DNA of 64,000 bases from Hydrangea macrophylla (lineage: Eukaryota > Streptophyta > Magnoliopsida > Cornales > Hydrangeaceae), in the NCBI GenBank assembly GCA_033977485.1, contig CM066991.1, positions 36,267,850-36,331,849 on the forward strand, written 5' to 3'. A program made the position numbers and the translations under genes. Positions within the stretch are counted from its first letter, which is position 1. Each line of letters opens with the position of its first letter. The notes beneath the pieces were generated by a model. The model made no database searches, was not told the origin of the DNA, and saw nothing but the letters and a program-made list of their open reading frames with translations. This document shows positions 10,477 to 22,220 of this stretch, piece after piece.

Positions 10477-10770
10477 GGGACTTTCGGGGAACTTCCGGGA
10501 CTTCCGGGGGTCTCTGGGAGCTGACGATTTCTTCCGGTTTTACTTAGAAACTCATTTTATCATTTTGCTTACGACGTAGCATGTTTCCAGAACTTTTGGT
10601 CCAAATTCGGGAGTTTTTGGGCTTTCAGGGGCATTTTGGTCATTCTGAGCATTTTTGAGAAATAGAGTTAACTTCCAGGAGTCCTTTTGAGTCTTTTTTT
10701 ATCATTGTGAACCACCAAGCTATGGGTCTCCTAAATTTGATAGCCGACAAAATGTGGTGTCTACAATATG

Positions 10771-11731
10771 CCCATTCATGTGGGGCTTGCACACTCCTTC
10801 ATGTATTTCTTCCATTATTCTCTTGGCCTCCCTCCTGTACAAGCATTCCAAATTATACCCGGTGTAGGATTTCTTCCACAGCTTATCCGCGTAGATCACA
10901 AACTGTGCGAAAAATTGTCACACTGCCTTCTTGTCCTTTTCTGAGGCACCATCGGGGTACTCTCCCTTTTTAATGAAGTTCCATACATCCTCATACCAAG
11001 GCAACTCACTCTCCTCTTCTATGGCTGCGATCATTTCAAACGAAGGCTGGTTTCTTACTTCTATGGATAGCGGGATCATGGTAGTTCCTAAGAGAATTTA
11101 TATCATTGAGACTAAGGAGTCGGCCAGCTGATTCTCTTCACGGGGGAGGTAATAGAATGATATTTTCTCAAACTGCACCTTTAAACTTTCCAGATAGTCA
11201 TGGTAGGGTCTTAATTTCTCGTGCTTCACCCTCCAATCACCTCGGACTTAAGATATGATCAAGTTAGAATCTCCAAAAACATCAATTCTCTCGACTTTCA
11301 AAGCCAATGCCGCTTCCATTCCTATTATACATGCTTCATACTCCGCTGTGTTATTGTTGAGTCATACTTGAGTTTGACGGATAATGGGGTGGTGGTCCCA
11401 TCGGGTGCTATGAGAATGATTCCAACCCCATAGCCTAGTTGGTTGGCTGCTCCATCAAAGTACATTTTCCAGAAGTCCTCCTTTACCTCCATTGCTCCCT
11501 CATCAGGAAACTTAAATTCTTCCTTATCCTCGGATTCTATGGCGAGATTGGCTAAAATCTCCGCGACAGCTCTTCCTTTTACAAACTTGGTAGTGACATA
11601 TTTGATGTTGAATTCGGCTAGCATCATAGTCCACTGAGAAATTCTACTGGTCAACACGGGTTTCTCAAACAGGTATTTAAGTGGGTCCATTCGGGATATC
11701 AGGGTTACGGGGAAGGCCAACATGTAGTGCC
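10771..11731 (-). pseudogene. Tat pol: end of RNase H, second (archaeal-type) RNase H, integrase N-terminus
   Basis: From the Tekay junction leftward: the C-terminal part of the RT-linked RNase H (MDPLKYLFEKPVLTSRISQW), a linker, then a second RNase H with YFDGAANQLGYGVGIILI, EYEACIIGMEAALALK after a frame change at about 11330, and the FGDSNLI motif. The three acidic catalytic positions (D, E, D) are visible. Further left (to 10771) the integrase zinc-binding region begins (REAKRIMEEIHEGVCKPHMN). Stops occur near 11250 and 11090. The dual RNase H is diagnostic of the Tat branch. Confidence 0.8.
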
Positions 11732-12429
11732 TGTCACGCCCCAGAACAGCATAAATAGAGAAAAATAAATTTTCTTTATGGGTTCATAGGGAATGACGGG
11801 TGAATGTCACTAATCTTCCACACCACATAGTTCTAGATAATAGAAAGAACCACCCACAGTAATATAAAGGAAACCTATTATATAACAACATCAGAGTTAT
11901 TATAACAGAAAAGCTACAGTGGAAGTATATAAGGTTTGGAAGCAACATATGCCCAAGTACTAAATATAACAACACAGTCTAAACGGAAATATAAACTATC
12001 AACTATCTCCAAGTCTTCAACTAGCGTAAACATCAGCATAGTAGTCCTCCTTGGCATAGGTATCATCAGTGGGGCCACCCTCTATGTATTCATCTCCAGG
12101 ATGGTAACCGTCATTGTAGGATCAGTCACCTGCAGAATAAGGTATAGGATATTCTGGACGGGGGAAAGTCTAGGCTATAAAAGGTCATCAGCTTACTGAG
12201 ATCTGAGTGAGTATCAACTAACAAGGTACCAATTATCTGAAGTAAAACACAAGTTTATGAAAACACGAGTTAACATCTTATTATAATAATAACAATATCT
12301 TGTTCCTTTATTCAACCTCGTAAACCAACCCTTATCATCTTGGTACTCAAACATCGATATTAACATATTCTGACTGAACGAACAGACTCAATCGTTTAAC
12401 TCTGGGGATACAACCTCATTCAATCCACC

Positions 12430-12740
12430 ATTTTTAAGAGCATATGCACAGCTCACCGCATGTCATGGAATCCACGTCAGTCTGTCCCCAACTTTTAAGA
12501 ACAATATATCCTATTCACCGCATTTCAGGGACACAACGTTTCGAACAAGGCATATCATTTATTGCCACGACTCAGTGTCATCTACCAGATATCCCAGCTC
12601 ACCACTTTTAATAGCATATTACACAGCTCACCGCTTTTAAGAGCATATCATAGTTTATCTAGTCTATCTTAGGACTACTTGGTCCAGCTCACCGCTTTTA
12701 AAAGCATATGCATAGCTCATCGCTTTTAAGAGCAAATCAA
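12430..12740. repeat. Subrepeats of about 25 bp inside the Tekay LTR (first copy)
   Basis: The unit agctcaccgcttttaagagc followed by atat recurs six or so times with variants (Ca/Ct at the start, gcatgtcatgg replacing the core). GCTTTTAAGAGC is nearly self-complementary. The same block occupies 20745-21065 in the other LTR. Confidence 0.75.
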
Positions 12741-13039
12741 GACCAAACATCCATCCACATACCATTCCTAGAACTTACCAAACCTGCTTATACTTAGTAC
12801 TAATAAGAACACATGATAATTTCCTAGTGTGGCCTGACTACTCGGATTAAAAGAAAATGGATATCGAACTCATACAAGAATCAACAGACTTCCCACGTTA
12901 TTACTTCCATCCATTCTTTATAATTATACTTAACTTTCTTGTCACATTATCCCTGTCTAACCCAAAATCACATAACAGAAGTCCAAATTGAAATTCGAAC
13001 AACCGAACCCTAATAAAATAAGCAAGCCAAGGAATCCAT

Positions 13040-13250
13040 ATTCTGCCCATACCAATCGATTGGGATAAAAGTAATGTCAATCGATTGAGAAAACTGTCAA
13101 TTGATTGGGATAAAATAATGCAATCGATTTCTATCATTGGCAATCAATTGGGATAAAATAATGTCAATCGATTGAAATTTGGTTCAATCGATCGGGTCCA
13201 AACTGATGGCAATCGATTGGTTATTATGCCAATCGATTGGCACTTCGTCT
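13040..13250. repeat. Cluster of CAATCGATTG palindromes, LTR copy 1 (distal cluster)
   Basis: About eight copies or one-base variants of the perfect 10 bp palindrome CAATCGATTG, usually followed by GG, occur at irregular spacing. A second cluster lies at 13710-13900. Confidence 0.8.
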
Positions 13251-13709
13251 TCATCAGCAGATTGTAAAAACAACATATATACACGTACACCATATGCATA
13301 TAACACGTCTAAGCTTCGTAATAACTTGTGAATACATCTAATAAAGGGACCAGTTTTTTTAGAAACTCACCTAGGGTGTGTTTGTCTTGAGTGTTATTGA
13401 AATCCTCTAAGCTCTCTCTTTTCTCCTTCTCTTTCTTTCTCCCAGCTCTCTACCTCTCCTTCACTTTCTTTCTCCTTCTTCTTTACTTCCTCTTCTTCTT
13501 CCTCCCAGCTGCCAAGGGCAGTGAGTGTGTGTGTGTGGAAAGATATAGAAATAGATATATATACACACACAAGATATGTGTCTCTCTCTCTCTTTCTTCC
13601 ACGACTGACAAAACTGGCCCGAGGCTATAAATGAAGACATATATGTAGAGGGGTGAGGGTGCTACAGGTTCAAAGCTAAAGAAAAGAAGAAAACTTGTCT
13701 CAGCTTATG

Positions 13710-13900
13710 CCAATCGATTGGGACACAAGTTAATCAATTTGTAATAGATATTTAAAGGCAATCGATTGAGACGAATGTCAATCGATTGGTATGTTGACAC
13801 ATAATCAATTTTAGTCGGTAAAATGGCAATCGATTGGGAACATGTCAATCGATTGGTAACCAAAAAGTGTCAATCAATTGGGCTAAATGGTAACCGATTG
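13710..13900. repeat. Cluster of CAATCGATTG palindromes, LTR copy 1 (U3-proximal cluster)
   Basis: Six or more CAATCGATTG or near copies lie within 190 bp, close to the U3 end of the LTR (13985) and upstream, on the minus strand, of the ATATATG-type TATA near 13645. Confidence 0.8.
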
Positions 13901-14037
13901 GTAATCAAATTTCACCAAAAGGAAAGAAAATTTTATAGAATGAAGTTTTATTTATTAATACTCTCCACAATTTTAGGGTATTACATAATCCACCACTAAA
14001 CAAAAGATTTTGTCCTCGAAATCAAAGACAACAAGGT

Positions 14038-17000
14038 CTAAAACAAAAATGGAAACTTCTCTCGCATCTCTGACTCTAGCTCCCATGAAGCTTCTCTTTC
14101 ATCATGATGTTTCCACTGAACCTTGACTAGCAGAGTCTCCTTGTCTCTGAGCTTTTTGATCCCTCGATCCAAAACACGAACTGGTCCTTCATTGAGCATA
14201 ACATTGTTGTTGACTTCAATATTCTCAAAGTTGATCTCATGTGCTAGATTGTGGGCACAGTTCCTCAGCATACTGATGTGGAAAACGTTGTGCACTCCTA
14301 ACATCTTCGACGGTAATGGAAGGCAATAAGAAACTTTTCCAACACGCTCTAAAATCTCGAATGGTTCGATGAATCGTGGCGATAACTTGCCTCTCTTCTG
14401 ACCAAATATGACGATGCCTCGAACAGGTGAAACTTTGAGTAGCACATGATCTCCAATGGCAGACTCCAAGTTTTTGCGTCGCTTGTCAGTATAACTCTTA
14501 TGTCGGGTCTGAGCTGTCTTCATCTTATCATGTATAATTTGGATCTTCTCACTGGTTTCTTCTATCATCTCTGGCCCAAGACGTTGAGTATCTCCAACTT
14601 TGTTCCAATACAGTGATAACTGTTGTTATAGGCGAACTCAATCAAAGGTAAATGCGTCTCCTAAGAATTATCATAATCAATGACACAAGCGCGTAATATG
14701 TCCTCCATTACTTGATTTACTCGTTCAGTTTGCCCATCGGTCTACGGATGAAAGGATGAACGCAAGTTTAATGTCATTCCGGTTGCTGTTTGGAGACTCT
14801 TCCAATATTCTGCAGTAAAACACGAATCTTGATCTGACACTATAGAAATAGGTACTCCGTGTAACCGTACTGCGTGTTGTAGATACATCCGACTCAGACG
14901 TTCCACTATATATGTCATAATATAGGTGATAAAATGTGCTGTCTTTGTAAGTCGATCAACGATTACCCAAATAGCATCATGGTTCTGCTGTGACTTCGAC
15001 AATCCTACCATGAAATCCATGGTGATGTGTTCACATTTCCATTAAGAAACTGGCAATGGTTGTAGAAGTCCAGGTGGTTTTTGATATTCTACCTTCACTT
15101 GTGTACAAGTAAGACATTAAGAAACATACTCAGCTATTTCTCTCTTCATTCTTTCCCACCAGCAGTTCCTCTTCAGATCCTTGTACATCTTTCGTACTTC
15201 CCAGATGAATCATCATCCGTGACTTATGAGCTTCATCCGATATTTCTTTCCAGAGATTTCTTTCGTCAGGTACACAGAGTCTACCTTTACATCGTAAGGC
15301 TCCGTCCGTACTGATACTCCAAATCTCTGGCTCCTTAGTTGACATCTTCGCAAACCATAATTTTAAATCTTCTATTGTCTGTTGTGCTTCTATGATACGA
15401 ATGATCAAATTTAGCTATATCATAAGGCATCTAAAATATTGTCTTTCCATTGGTTTCACTGGCTGAAGCTCGACTTCGGCTAACGCTTCTAATGCGTTCC
15501 ATTCTCAAATTAATAATGCAGCGTTCACTAGTCGAGGTTTATGACTCAAAGCATCTACTACGACATTTGCTTTACCCGGATGGTATTGTAACGAAAAATC
15601 ATAGTCTTTAAGTAACTCCATCCATCTTCATCGTCGCATGTTCAACTCCTTCTAAGAGAACAAATACTTCAAACTCTTATGATCGAAAAACAGATCAAAC
15701 TTCTCTCCATAGAGATAGTGTCTCCAGATCTTTAATACAAATACTATTACTACTAATTCCATATCATGCATCGGATAATTCTTCTTATGTACTTTCAACT
15801 GTCTTGATCTATATGCAATAACATTCCCATCTTGCATCAGTACACACTCAAGTCCTTGGTGCGATGCATCACTATAGATTACATACCTTTCCCCACTCTT
15901 AGGTATTGCAAGTACCAGTGCAGAAGTCAATCTTTCTTTTAACTCCTGGAATGCTCTCTCATGCTTGTCTATCCATTCATATTTTATTTCCTTCCTCATC
16001 AAATTCATCAAAGGTCCTGCTAACTTGGCGAATCCTTCCACAAATCTTCTATAATATCCTACTAGGCTGAGGAAGCTTCTAACTTCTGTAGCATTGGTTG
16101 GTCTATTCCAGCTTAAGACTTCATCGATCTTAGATGAGCCCAGTGAAATACCATCCTGAGATATAACATGTCCCAAGAATTTGACTTCTAGTAGCAAAAA
16201 TTCACACTTACTGAACTTTGCATACAACTTATTATCTCGAAGTGTCTGTAATTCAATCTGTAAGTGCTCTTTATGAGCTTCTTCCGTCTTCGAGTAGATT
16301 AGCATGTCATCGATGAACACTATAATGAATTTATCTAAATATGGTCTGAATACTCTATTCTTTAAGTCCATGAATACTACCGGTATGTTCATCAATCCAA
16401 AAGGCATCACCAAAAACTCATAATGCCCATATCTTGTTCAGAACGCAGTCTTTGATACATCCTCTAGTCGAACTAATAGTTGATGATATCCGGATCATAG
16501 ATCGATCTTAGGGAAAATTCTTGATCCCTGCAACTGGTTGAATAGGTCATCTATCCGAGGTTGTATCTACTCTTGATTGTGACCTTGTTTAATTCCCTGT
16601 AGTCCATACAGAGTCGAAGTGTCCCTTATTTCTTCTTTACAAATATAACTGGTGCTCCCCAAGGTGATGTACTTGGACGAAAAAATCCTAGATCTTCAAG
16701 TTCTTGGACTTGCTTCTTCAGTTCCAACATCTCAGTTGGTACCATCCTATACGGAGTCTTGGATATCGGTAATGTTCCAGGTATTAGTTCAACACAAAAG
16801 TCTATTTGTCTTTTTGGTGGAAGTCCTTTAATATCCTGAAATACATCTTGAAAGTCTTGTACAGTAGGAATCTGATCCATCTTGAGTTCTATACTGTCAC
16901 TTTTGATTGTAGCCAAACTACTCGCAAGAAACATATCACTTGTCGGCTGACACTGAAATCTGATTATCGGTCGTCCTTGTATTGGGAATGCAATCATCCT

Positions 17001-17299
17001 AGTAGGACAATCCGGGTTGGCATTATACTCAATCAACCAATCCATCCCTAGGATAATGTCAAACTCTGACATCGATAGAACTACCAAGTCAGCTGGAAGA
17101 TTTCTATTTCCCAAAGTCAATGGGCAATCCTTACATACTTTACCCAGCTTAACAGTCACTCCCAAAGGTGACACAGTATTAAATTCTGGCTCAAGTTCTG
17201 GGGTTCTAAACCCAACTGCTATATAATCCTAACAGCAATAAATGAATGTGCAGCTCCAGTACCAAATAAAGCATTTACTTAACTATGAAAGAGTACAAG
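14038..17299 (-). pseudogene. Tekay pol: protease, RT, RNase H, integrase, chromodomain-like tail
   Basis: The protease active site near 17265 reads FGTGAAHSF, so the catalytic Asp of D-S/T-G is Gly. It continues to FDIILGMDWL. RT (about 16900-15950) shows PWGAPVIFVKKK, VMPFGL and FIDDMLIYS with both Asp intact. RNase H follows with YSDASHQGL. Integrase has a frameshifted zinc region near 15150-15300, MDFMVGLSKSQQNHDAIW, SDQDSCFTAEYW and, after a TAG, TDGQTERVNQ, so the D, D and E positions can all be seen. The C-terminal 14038-14568 block ends in a chromodomain-like LVKVQWKHHDEREASWELE. In life it would give reverse transcription and chromatin-directed integration. About six stops or shifts break the polyprotein. 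Confidence 0.88.
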
Positions 17300-18451
17300 T
17301 GTACCTTCTAACTACTGCTGTTCATTGGCATTAAAACCTGCCTCTCTTGGGATTATCGCATTCATCCTCGTCTGATCTGGAGGTCCTTGTATTCCTTGAA
17401 CTGGAGCCCCGTAGTATCCTCCTCGTGGTGCATGGTAATCCTTGCTCAAGTGTCCTGGTTTATTGCAATTGCGACAGACAATATGTGGCCTACGATTAGA
17501 TCTATCGATAGTGCAGTTCCTTGCAATATGTCCTGGCTTTCCACAGTTAAAACATCCTCCACTATTGATTGGCGGGGTTGTTAATAGTGCTTGAGGTTGT
17601 GATCCTCGTTGTTGATATTCGTGGGGTCGATTATAACCCTGTTGAGGTTTCCTGGCTCCTTCCCAGGTTCTCTTGTTACCTTGGAAATTCCCTTGTGGTC
17701 TCCAACCTTGGGTATTCCTTGGTAGCTGTGTTTAGAATTTCCTCTGCAAAAACCCTCTTGACGATTGAAGTCGATTCATCTATGGTCTCTGTAATAGATA
17801 CGCATCCTTTTCTAGACTTACGGCAAGTCTGACTAGTCCATTAAAACTCTGGTTCAGGTGACCAATCATCATATGACGAAGATGGGGATTTAGTCCCTGG
17901 TGAAATCTTTTCATCTTCTTTTGCAGTGTATTGATTACATGTTGGGTGAATCGAGACAGTCGCTCAAACTGCGTGGTATATTCTCTTACCATCCAATCTC
18001 TTTGAACTAAGTTAAGGAAATTCTTCTCCTATTGATCCTTTTCATCTTTCAGAAAATACTTCCCCAAAAATCTTCTTTTGAACGTCTCCCAAAGCATTGC
18101 CCTTGTAGCGTTTATTCCTATAGTGGCTCGTTCAGCTTCCCACCAATCTGCTGTGGCATAAGTGAGCTGGAACGTAGCAAGGTGACGCTTCTCTTGCTCG
18201 CTGCACTTTAATGCTTCAAAAAGCAATTCCATTTCCCTTATCCATTGCACGACTTTCCATGGTTCTGTCAGTCCATCGAACTTTTCGGGACTTAATCCAT
18301 GAATATTTACTAGTAACTTGTCTCCAATTTGCCTCTGCTGGAATGGTGCAACTGGGGTTTGGACAGGTCGTTGATTTGTAGCGTTGTTGTAGGCATCACC
18401 AACATGCTCAATTCTCTGCATAAATGCTTCAAAAACTCCAGATGTGTCCAT
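17300..18451 (-). pseudogene. Tekay gag with two zinc knuckles
   Basis: The start is the ATG at 18451 (MDTSGVFEAFMQRIEHVG). The retrotransposon gag domain is clear: LSPEKFDGLTEPWKVVQWI, FQLTYATADWWEAE and FKRRFLGKYF. After a TAG near 18027 the same frame continues (MVREYTTQFERLSRF). Near 17545 lies CFNCGKPGHIARNC, a complete CX2CX4HX4C knuckle; near 17465 lies CRNCNKPGHLSKDY, where the last Cys is Tyr. Gag would form the virus-like particle and bind genomic RNA. Only two or three stops disrupt an otherwise continuous frame. Confidence 0.85.
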
Positions 18452-18886
18452 TCCTTCTGGAATAGGTGCGCTCCAATATGCGCTTGGTTATTTCTCAATG
18501 CTCCTACCATAATGATAACGAGTAGTGCCTACAAGAGACACAACTATTAGCTGTGAGTTTTCTCGCAGAAACGAAAACAAGATAGGACGAGAAACACAAG
18601 GATGACAGTTCTACAAAACAACACACCAAAACAAATATACGATCAATAACAAAAGTACTGCTCGTATAACAAAAGATGTACCGCATAATACACACTAGTC
18701 AAACTGTGTACCATGTGGGATAAAGTGAAAACAGCACTAAGGTTAGCTATTATAAGGCTATGACTACTACTTCTAATATCTATACAAAGCTATGGTCAAA
18801 TAGCTATCTCTCAAGCTCCCAAAAATCTAGTGGACAACATGTCCTGATAAAATCTAACAAAACATAAACTCTCTGTAGATCCTGAC
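18452..18886 (-). other. Tekay leader segment before gag
   Basis: AT-rich sequence with no frame that I recognise, between the acidic extra frame and gag. Confidence 0.4.
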
Positions 18887-19913
18887 TCAAAGGTCATCAG
18901 CATCTAATCCTGCTGGTGGCACCTCGTCCTCTAAATCGATATCCATCTCCTTGAGTGGATCATCCTGAACTGGTGCAACACGATCTCTAGCTACCACTCC
19001 AATATCCCAATCCTCTATCACCTCTGCGTTAGGGTCTTCCATCACGTCTACTATCGCCTGGTTGGCGACCTTGATTGCTAATGTTGCGAATCCATCAACT
19101 ATATCAAGAGCTCCTGCTACTGCAGCCTCTCCCATAGCAAAACCTGCTAGTTGGGCTACCATCCCGGCTATCCATCCTACTGCCATATCGGCCATGGCTG
19201 CCAGATGCATACTCGGTCTGGCTTATATCTGAGCATAATCGGTGCCTCTGGTACAACGATCTCCTCATCGGCCACGTCCCCAACTACTACATCAGCCTCC
19301 ACCCCTATGTTTACCTCCACGCCCTTTGGGTCTGGTGCTGGATCCTCGGGCTTAAACGCTGGCTTCTCCGGATCATCCTCCTGCTCATCATCATCTGCTC
19401 ATCCATATGCTCATCCTATGCTGGGTCCTCATTGTCTATTGGCTCCTCCTCTCCATCCCCATCAATATCCTCATCGGGATGCTTGTCCTCTGGCTTTGGA
19501 TCCTCCTCATCCTAAATCAGCTCAGGCTCCTTAACTGGTACGTTGGGTACCAGTGATAGTACAACTATCGGTGCTAGTACAGCTATAGGCTCTGGTGGAC
19601 CAGCTAAAATGGCTCTCAGCTCAATCTCATCCATCTCTGGCTTACTCTGAACTAATCATAATATCTCCTAACAGATATCTCTACCCACTCTCATAGAATG
19701 GTAAGCATCCATAAGCATTTGTGTTGGGTGAATACTCTTAGTCACATAAAGCCCCCTCCACATGTTCTCTTCTAAATGTCGACTAGCTATCTGGCACAAT
19801 TGCTCACGATAAAACTCAGGGTCAACTGGCTCCACGGTATCCCCATGGATCACGTGTCCTCCATAAGCATCAATAACAAACTGATGAAACTCTGGATCCA
19901 TGTTATCGTACAA
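18887..19913 (-). pseudogene. Extra acidic reading frame between the primer site and gag of the Tekay element
   Basis: From the ATG at 19913 the frame encodes MDPEFHQFVIDAYGGHVI, EPVDPEFYREQLCQIA and HLEENMWRGLYVTK, then after a stop a strongly acidic Pro/Glu/Asp stretch (DEEDPKPEDKHPDEDI, PEKPAFKPEDPAPDPKG), and ends with a hydrophobic then acidic segment at 19210-18887 (MADMAVGWIAGMVAQL to LEDEVPPAGLDADDL). Two stops and one frameshift interrupt it; otherwise it would be about 340 residues. It lies between the primer site (20036) and gag (18451). I do not recognise the family. It could be a gag N-terminal extension or an independent extra ORF of this lineage. Confidence 0.45.
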
Positions 19914-20035
19914 AGAGATTATCCAACATCAGATAGACGAACTTATCTTAAACTCATATCTTATCTCAAAGAAATCTTAACATACGAGGACCAGATGGTG
20001 TGGGATGATTAGTGAATGAAAGTATCACAAATGTA
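19914..20035 (-). other. Tekay leader between the primer site and the acidic frame
   Basis: About 120 bp of non-coding leader, with nothing recognised. Confidence 0.4.
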
Positions 20036-20048
20036 GGGCTCTGATACA
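20036..20048 (-). other. Primer binding site, initiator-Met tRNA type (degenerate)
   Basis: The minus strand reads tgtatcagagccc a few bases after the LTR end at 20057, against the usual TGGTATCAGAGCC. One or two mismatches are present. Confidence 0.7.
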
Positions 20049-21990
20049 AAAAATCCTGTCAACCCCCGGAACAGCATGAATAGAGAAAAATAAATTTTCT
20101 TTATGGGTCCATAGGGAATGACTAGTGAATGTCACTAATCTTCCACACCACACAGTTCTAGATAATAGAAAGAACCACGCATAGTAATATAGAGGAAACC
20201 TATTACATTATAACATCAGATTTATTACACCTGAAAAGCTACAACGGAAGTATATAAGGTTTGGAAGCAACATATGCCCAAGTACCAAATATAACAACAC
20301 AGTCTAAATGGAAATATAAACTATCAACTATCTCCAAGTCTTCAACTAGCGTAAACATCATTATAGTAGTCCTCCTTGGCATAGGTATCATTAGTAAGGC
20401 CACCCTCTATGTATTCCTCTCCAGGATGGTAACCGTCATTCTAGGATCCGTCACCTGCAGAATAAGGTACAGGATAGTCTAGACGGGGGAATGTCTAGGC
20501 AATAAAAGGCCGTCAGCTTACTGAGAGCTGAGTGAGTATCAACTAATAAGGTACCAATTATCTAAAGTAAAACACAAGCATATGAAAACATGAGTTAACA
20601 TCTTATTATAATAATAGCAATATCTTGTTCCTTTATTCAACCTCGTAAACCAACCCTTATCGTCTGGGTACTCAAACATCGATATTAACATATTCTGACT
20701 AAACTAATAGACTCAATCATTTGATTCTAGGGATACAACCTCATTCAGTCCACTGCTTTTAAGAGCATATGCACAGCTCACCGCATGTCATGGAATCCAT
20801 GTCAGTCCGTCCCCAGCTTCTAAGAACAATGTATCATGTTCACCGCATTTCAGGGACACAACGTCTCGAACAAGGCATATCATCTATTGCCACGACTCAA
20901 CGTTATCTACCAGATATCCCAACTCATCGCTTTTAAGAGCATATTACACAGCTCACCGCTTTTAAGAGCATATCAAAGATTATCTGGTCTATCTTAGGAC
21001 TACTTGGTCCAGCTCACCGCTTTTAAGAGCATATGCACAGCTCACCGAATTTAAGAGTATATCATGACCAAACGTCCATTCATGTACCATTCTCAGAACT
21101 TACCAAACCTGATTATACACAGTACTAATAAGAACACTTGACAATTTCCTAATGTGGCCTGACTACTCGGATTAAAAGAAAATGGATATCGAACTCATGC
21201 AAGAATCAACATATTTCCCACGTTATTACTTCCATCCATTCTGTATAATTATACTTAACTTTTTTGTCACATTATCCCTGTCTAACCCAGAATCTCATAA
21301 TAGAAGTCCAAATCGAAAATCAAATAACCAAACCCTAATAAAATAAACAAGCAAAGGAATCCATATTCTACCCATACCAATAGATTGGTATAAGTTCCAA
21401 TCGATTGGGATAAAAGTAATGTCAATTGATTGAGGAAACTGTCAATCGATTAGGATAAAATAATGTCAATCGATTTCTATCATTGGTATTCGATTGGGAT
21501 AAAATAATGTCAATCAATTGAAATTGTGTTCAATCGATTGGGTCTAGACTGATGGCAATCGATTGGTAATTATGCCAATCAATTGGCACTTTGTCATCGT
21601 TAGCAGATTGCAAAAACAACATATATAAACGTACACCTTATGCATATAACACGTCTAAGCTTCGTAATAACTTGTGTATACATCTAATAAAGGGACCAAG
21701 TGAGTTAGAAACTCACCTAGGGTGTGTTTGTCTTGAGTGTTATTGAAATCCTCCAAGCTCTCTCTTTCCTCCTTCTCTTTCTTTCTCCTAGCTCTCTACC
21801 TCTCATTCTCTTTCTTTTTCCTTCTTCTTCTCTTCCTCTTCTTCTTCCTCCCAGCTGCCAAGGGTAGTGAGTGTGTGTGTGTGGATAAATATACATATAT
21901 ATATATATATACACATAAGATATGTGTTTCTCTCTCTCTCTCTCTCTCTTCTATGGCTGACAAAACTGGCCTAAGGCCATAAATGAAGAC

Positions 21991-22000
21991 ATATATATAG
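21991..22000 (-). promoter_or_regulatory. TATA box in the Tekay 5' LTR
   Basis: ctatatatat on the minus strand, 300 bp from the U3 end. CAATCGATTG palindromes start about 75 bp upstream of it (22074 onward), and a CT/GA repeat (21934-21951) lies downstream. Confidence 0.5.
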
Positions 22001-22049
22001 AGGGGTGAGGGTGCCACATGTTCAAAACTAAAGAAACTTGTCTCCGCTT

Positions 22050-22220
22050 ATGCCAACTGATTGGGACACGAGTCAATCGATTGACAAGAATGTCAATCGA
22101 TTGGTATGTTGGCACGTAATCAATTTTAGTTGGTAAAATGGCAATCGGTTGGAAACATGTCAATCGATTGGTAACCAAAAATTGTCAATTGATTGCGATA
22201 AATGGAAGTCAATTGGTAAC
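22050..22220. repeat. CAATCGATTG palindrome cluster just upstream of the Tekay TATA
   Basis: Perfect CAATCGATTG at 22074, 22094 and 22161, with four or five one- or two-base variants among them. It matches 13710-13900 in the other LTR. Confidence 0.8.

Larger units (their letters stand above)
7522..10765 (-). mobile_element. Solo LTR (3.24 kb) of a second Tat-like family, in the integrase of the outer element
   Basis: The insert starts tgtggacac, ends gtgtctaca (TG...CA) and is flanked by perfect 5 bp duplications ATATG (7517-7521 and 10766-10770). The integrase frame (HMNGH before, MLAKK after) is restored when insert and one ATATG are removed. Its left part carries cagagtcgccacttggtc and aggaaggagcctttg, closely matching the outer element's LTR at 28250-28380, so it is a related family in the same orientation. 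No internal LTR pair or coding region is seen. Reading frames inside it (for example 9722-10030) look incidental. The structure fits a solo LTR left by LTR-LTR recombination. Confidence 0.85.
11732..13985 (-). repeat. 3' LTR of the Tekay element
   Basis: This 2254 bp copy is highly similar to 20057-22300. It contains the same blocks: a 25 bp subrepeat zone (12430-12740), two clusters of CAATCGATTG palindromes (13040-13250 and 13710-13900) and a CT-rich block at 13390-13610. A plus-strand frame at 13391-13630 is low-complexity and not taken as a gene. The polypurine tract on the minus strand (agtggtggatta) abuts it at 13986. Confidence 0.9.

Noticed and set aside
13391..13630. Plus-strand hydrophobic reading frame in the Tekay LTR (also 21737-21982)
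   Set aside because: Encoded by CT-rich low-complexity DNA, inside an LTR and antisense to the element.
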